Translations under genes and position numbers: made by a program
The notes under the pieces: generated by a model
Told to the model about the DNA's origin: nothing
Databases searched by the model: none
What the model saw: the letters and a program-made list of their open reading frames with translations, nothing else
In this document: piece after piece, positions 61,037 to 64,000 of the stretch
Numbering within the stretch: position 1 is the first letter of the stretch
Layout of the letters: each line of letters starts with the position of its first letter
Source of the DNA: Dermacoccus abyssi
GTDB taxonomy: Bacteria; Actinomycetota; Actinomycetes; Actinomycetales; Dermatophilaceae
Assembly: GCF_034541975.1 (NCBI RefSeq)
Contig: NZ_JAVYJM010000001.1
DNA length: 64,000 nt
Strand: one strand, 5' to 3'

Positions 61037-61089
61037 CGTGGCGTGAGTCGAATCGCCGGTCGCCCGGCCTCGGTTCTAAGGTGACGTTC

Positions 61090-62136
61090 ATGCGTGCACT
61101 CACCGTCGTCCCCCTGAAGGCCGACTCCCTCGCCGTCACCGACATGCCCGACCCGAGCCGTGGTGACGACGAGCTCCTCGTCGAAGGCCTCGCGCTCGGC
61201 GTATGCGGCACCGATCACGAAATCTCCGAAGGCGCCTACGGCTGGGCCCCCGACGGTGCCGAGCGCCTCATCCTCGGCCACGAGTCCCTCGGGCGCGTCC
61301 TCGAAGCTCCCGAAGGCAGCGAGTTCGCACCGGGTGACCTCGTCGTCGGCATCGTGCGTATGCCCGACCCCCAGCCCTGCGTCGCGTGCGCCCACGACGA
61401 GTGGGACATGTGCCGCAACGGCGAGTACACCGAGCACGGCATCAAGCAGATCCACGGCTTCGGTTCGAGGCGCTGGAGCATTCCCGCCGAACACGCCGTG
61501 AAGCTCGCACCCAACCTCGAGAAGGTCGGTGTCCTTCTCGAACCGACCACCGTGGTCGCCAAGGCGTGGGAGCAGGTCGAGCGCATCGGCTCGCGTGCCT
61601 ACTTCGACCCCAAGAAGGTGCTCGTCACCGGTGCCGGCCCCATCGGTCTCCTCGGCGCCCTCATCGGCGTTCAGAAGGGCCTCGAGGTCTACGTCCTCGA
61701 CCGTGCCACCGAGGGCATCAAACCCGAACTCGTCGAAGCGCTCGGCGCGCACTACGTCACGGGCGATGCCGTCGAGCAGATGACCACCATCGCCCCCGAC
61801 GTCGTCATCGAAGCCACCGGTGCCGTGCCCGTCATCTCGGCCGTGCTGGCCAACAACGTGCCCTACGGCATCGTCTGCCTCACCGGAATCTCGGCTCCGC
61901 ACGAGTCCGAGGTCGACCTCGGGTTCATCAACCGCGACCTCGTGCTCGACAACGGCGTCGTCGTCGGCTCCGTCAACGCCAACCGCCGCCACTACGAAGA
62001 GGCCGCCGCAGTGCTCGACCGTGCGGACAACGCGTGGCTCGAGCGTCTCATCACGCGCCGGGTGCCGCTGGAGGACTTCGCGCAGGCCTTCGAGCGTCAG
62101 GACGGCGACGTCAAGGTGGTTCTCGACCTCACGTGA
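61090..62136 (+). CDS. Zinc-dependent glucose 1-dehydrogenase-like oxidoreductase
   Basis: 348-aa medium-chain dehydrogenase from ATG 61090. The catalytic zinc site shows GVCGTDHEI and LILGHESLG; structural zinc cysteines occur in QPCVACAHDEWDMCRNGEY. The cofactor motif is VLVTGAGPIGLLGALIG. NANRRHYEEAAAVL in the C-terminal part matches the glucose dehydrogenase C-domain (GDH_C) of Haloferax/Sulfolobus-type enzymes. It likely oxidises an aldose with NAD(P)+. The dinB start overlaps its stop as GTGA, so both share a transcript, a pairing without obvious metabolic sense. Confidence 0.88.
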   Translation: MRALTVVPLKADSLAVTDMPDPSRGDDELLVEGLALGVCGTDHEISEGAYGWAPDGAERLILGHESLGRVLEAPEGSEFAPGDLVVGIVRMPDPQPCVACAHDEWDMCRNGEYTEHGIKQIHGFGSRRWSIPAEHAVKLAPNLEKVGVLLEPTTVVAKAWEQVERIGSRAYFDPKKVLVTGAGPIGLLGALIGVQKGLEVYVLDRATEGIKPELVEALGAHYVTGDAVEQMTTIAPDVVIEATGAVPVISAVLANNVPYGIVCLTGISAPHESEVDLGFINRDLVLDNGVVVGSVNANRRHYEEAAAVLDRADNAWLERLITRRVPLEDFAQAFERQDGDVKVVLDLT

Positions 62137-63509
62137 GAAGCGACCCCAGCATCCTGCACGTCGACCTCGACGCCTTCTTCGCGTCCGTCGAACAGCGGGA
62201 CAAGCCCAGCCTGCGCGGGCGACCTGTCGTCGTCGGTGGCACGGGGATGCGTGGGGTCGTCTCGACGGCGTCGTACGAGGCCAGGGTTTACGGTGCCCGC
62301 AGCGCGATGAGCACGGCGGAGGCGCGTGCTATCTGCCCCGCCGGAACGGCGTTCCTCTCCCCGCGATTCGAGGCGTACCGCAAGTCGTCCCTCGTCGTCA
62401 TGGATCTGCTGCGTGAGCTGTCGCCGCTCGTGGAGCAGGTCTCCATCGACGAGGCGTACGTCGATCTGCGGGGCGCCGACCTGGAGGATCTGGAGGTCGA
62501 CACCGTCCGGAAAAGACTCGAGCGCCTCGACGCCGACATCCGGGAGGCAACCGGCGGCCTCACGGCCAGTGCCGGTGCCGCCACCTCGAAGATGCTCGCG
62601 AAGATCGGCTCGGATCTCGACAAGCCGAACGGCATCACGATCGTCGCGCCGGGGGAGGAGAAGAGCGTCCTCGAACCGATGAGTGTGCGGGCGATCAGCG
62701 GCGTCGGGCCGGCCACGGCGGCCCGGCTGCGCACGTTCGGGGTCGAGACGGTCGGCGACCTGCGGCGCATGACCGACACCGACCTCGTCAGCGTGTTCGG
62801 CGAACGGCACGGGCGCTCCCTCTTCGCGCTGGCGCGGGCCCGGGACGACCGCGAGCTCACGCTCTCGCGCGAGGCCAAGAGCATCTCGAACGAGGAGACC
62901 TTCGAACGTGACGTGCACGAGCGTCACGTCCTGCACCGCGAGATCGAGCGCATCGCCGAATCGGTCGGGGCGCGCGCCGAGAAGGCCGGTGTCTTCGGCC
63001 GAACTGTCCACCTCAAGGTGAGGCTTCCCGACTTCACGGCCCTGACGCGCAGCTTCACGACCACCTCACCGACACGGGACGCCGACGTCATCGCGCGAAC
63101 CGCCACACGCTTGCTCGACGGGCTCGATCTGCCTCAGGGTGTGCGCCTGCTCGGCGTTGGTCTCAGCGGGTTCGTAGCGCACGCCCAGACGGGACTGTTC
63201 GATCTCGAGACCTCGGCCGACGACGAGACCGAGTACCCGGAGGTCTTCGCGCCGTCACCGCAGGACGAACCCGCCCCCGGCAGTGACGCCATCGATCTCT
63301 CGACACGCTTCAGCCCGTCGCCAGAGCGCCGCTGGCGTACCGGAATGGACGTCCACCACCCCGATCACGGCAACGGCTGGGTCTGGGGCTCCGGGCGCTC
63401 TCGCGTCACGGTTCGCTTCGAGGGGCCGACCACCCCGCCGGGACCGGTGCATACCTTCGCCGTGGACGACGAGGCCCTCTCACCAGCAGAAGCGCCGAGC
63501 TGGACGTAG
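62133..63509 (+). CDS. dinB: DNA polymerase IV
   Basis: Y-family translesion polymerase of 458 aa from GTG 62133. Catalytic carboxylates are Asp11 (ILHVDLDAFFASVEQ), Asp106 and Glu107 (SIDEAYVD); the steric gate is in DAFF. KMLAKIGSDLDKPNGI, the HhH segment (ISGVGPATAARLRTFGVETV) and the little-finger block follow. No QLxLF clamp-binding end is obvious, but AQTGLFDL near residue 350 could serve. A 60-residue C-terminal extension (HHPDHGNGWVWGSGRSRVTV) recurs in actinobacterial DinB. No SOS box is seen directly upstream because it is transcribed with the dehydrogenase gene. Confidence 0.93.
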   Translation: MRSDPSILHVDLDAFFASVEQRDKPSLRGRPVVVGGTGMRGVVSTASYEARVYGARSAMSTAEARAICPAGTAFLSPRFEAYRKSSLVVMDLLRELSPLVEQVSIDEAYVDLRGADLEDLEVDTVRKRLERLDADIREATGGLTASAGAATSKMLAKIGSDLDKPNGITIVAPGEEKSVLEPMSVRAISGVGPATAARLRTFGVETVGDLRRMTDTDLVSVFGERHGRSLFALARARDDRELTLSREAKSISNEETFERDVHERHVLHREIERIAESVGARAEKAGVFGRTVHLKVRLPDFTALTRSFTTTSPTRDADVIARTATRLLDGLDLPQGVRLLGVGLSGFVAHAQTGLFDLETSADDETEYPEVFAPSPQDEPAPGSDAIDLSTRFSPSPERRWRTGMDVHHPDHGNGWVWGSGRSRVTVRFEGPTTPPGPVHTFAVDDEALSPAEAPSWT

Positions 63510-63531
63510 ATCACGTCTCAGCTCGGCGCTT
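63490..63531. terminator. Terminator overlapping the dinB end
   Basis: 13-bp perfect stem (AAGCGCCGAGCTG with its complement at 63519-63531), beginning inside the last dinB codons and serving the convergent TPR gene too. Confidence 0.65.
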
Positions 63532-63552
63532 CGCCGGTTGTTCTTCGGACTG

Positions 63553-63921
63553 TCAGTCGGCAGTCACGCCCAGGGCCGCCGCCAAAGCGGCCGGAGCCTT
63601 CGCTTCCTCCGCGCGCCCCTGCCGCTGCAGCGTTCGCGCGAGAAGTATGGCGGCGTAGCCGTTCGTCGGCTGATCGCTCATGACGGCACGAGCAGTGCTC
63701 TCGGCGAGGTCCAGCCGGGCGGAGTGGTAGTAGGCGCGGGCAAGCAGTTCACGCACGTCGCCGAGACCGTGGCGGTGGTCGACCGGCTGGCCCAGGATCC
63801 ATTCGAGCCGCTCGGCGGCATCGACGTAACGGCGGCGTTCGAAGTCACGCAGGGCACCCTCGTACTCGACGCGGGCGTCGGCGCGCACGGGGGTGAAGTC
63901 GCTCCACGGGTAATTCGTCAT
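63553..63921 (-). CDS. Small TPR-like protein
   Basis: 122-aa all-helical protein. The pattern FERRRYVDAAERLEWILGQP, ELLARAYYHSARLDLAESTA and GYAAILLARTLQRQGRAEEA repeats at about 34-residue spacing as in tetratricopeptide repeats, so it probably mediates protein contacts. No signal peptide. ATG 63921 follows GGAGGC on the reverse strand. It is convergent with dinB. The 79 bases to the window edge show no further gene. Confidence 0.8.
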   Translation of the reverse strand: MTNYPWSDFTPVRADARVEYEGALRDFERRRYVDAAERLEWILGQPVDHRHGLGDVRELLARAYYHSARLDLAESTARAVMSDQPTNGYAAILLARTLQRQGRAEEAKAPAALAAALGVTAD

Positions 63922-64000
63922 CGAAGGCCTCCTGACCGATTGGTCGATCTTCTGAGATGTAAGACAATCGTTAGGGTTTCCGCATTCCCGACCCCAGTCG

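Noticed and set aside
61386..62132. Long N-terminal extension of the dinB frame
   Set aside because: Lies entirely within the dehydrogenase gene; Arg-rich shadow composition; DinB homology begins at GTG 62133.
1..64000. tRNA, rRNA, replication origin or prophage
   Set aside because: No tRNA-like cloverleaf, rRNA, DnaA-box cluster or phage structural genes were noticed on either strand.

Overview
The window is GC-rich chromosomal DNA from an actinobacterium. Evidence: strong G/C third-position bias, many GTG starts, ATGA/GTGA start-stop overlaps, an InhA-type FabI, the sufR-B-D-Rieske-C-S-U operon, the divergent glgC/glgA pair and the tkt-tal/ctaB/ctaA arrangement. A Micrococcales member, perhaps Dermacoccus-like, is a guess. 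No rRNA, tRNA or CRISPR array was seen. All family calls are by reading the sequence; no database search was run.

Layout. 1-4.3 kb: transaldolase (cut by the window edge) and transketolase on the minus strand, with divergent ctaB. 4.5-8.9 kb: accessory block between ctaB and ctaA, made of a freshly inserted ISL3-family element (25-bp inverted repeats, 8-bp target duplication) and a visibly less GC-rich two-gene operon encoding a HEPN-type protein and a STAND-like ATPase with an IF2_N-like N-terminus. This is the best candidate for an undescribed, probably defence-type system. 8.9-12.9 kb: ctaA, a frameshifted flavin monooxygenase and an ABC-2 exporter. 12.9-19.7 kb: the SUF iron-sulfur assembly operon, led by SufR and preceded by a CAAC-N6-GTTG palindrome. 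19.9-29.4 kb: an NlpC/P60 hydrolase behind a c-di-AMP (ydaO-type) riboswitch, YpfJ-like metallopeptidase, ABC-F, ABC exporter, SDR, SURF1, small conserved proteins, fabG and fabI. 29.5-35.2 kb: cyanophycin metabolism (CphA, CphB and an ATP-grasp-less CphA paralogue). 35.2-43.7 kb: serB, glgC/glgA, a GntR-MFS-hypothetical operon, an ABC ATPase and a TSUP transporter.

43.7-54.7 kb: a TrmH/SpoU rRNA methyltransferase gene split by a 10.2-kb copper-resistance island. The island holds CueP, CsoR, a CPH-type (CopB) ATPase with a His-rich tail, a YdhK-like lipoprotein, a YHS protein, a CPC-type CopA, CopZ, a DUF6153-like protein and a multicopper oxidase that is out of frame at a 10-G tract. Four CsoR-like palindromes (TACCC-N5-GGGTA type) sit upstream of its transcription units. 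An 8-bp direct repeat marks the ends, and joining the island ends recreates an in-frame SpoU-like sequence, so integration by an attP that mimics spoU is plausible. No recombinase is recognisable inside.

54.8-64 kb: an IS30-family element sits in the loop of the terminator downstream of spoU. It is followed by a PEBP protein, a DUF3037/HipA-like kinase pair, plsC, a RecQ-like helicase, a glucose dehydrogenase-like gene overlapping dinB, and a TPR-like protein.

How the genes work together: ctaA, ctaB and SURF1 serve haem A synthesis and cytochrome oxidase assembly, and the SUF operon supplies Fe-S clusters under SufR control. The copper island combines cytosolic sensing (CsoR), chaperoning (CopZ), export (CopA/CopB), extracytoplasmic binding (CueP, YdhK) and, if in frame, oxidation (MCO).
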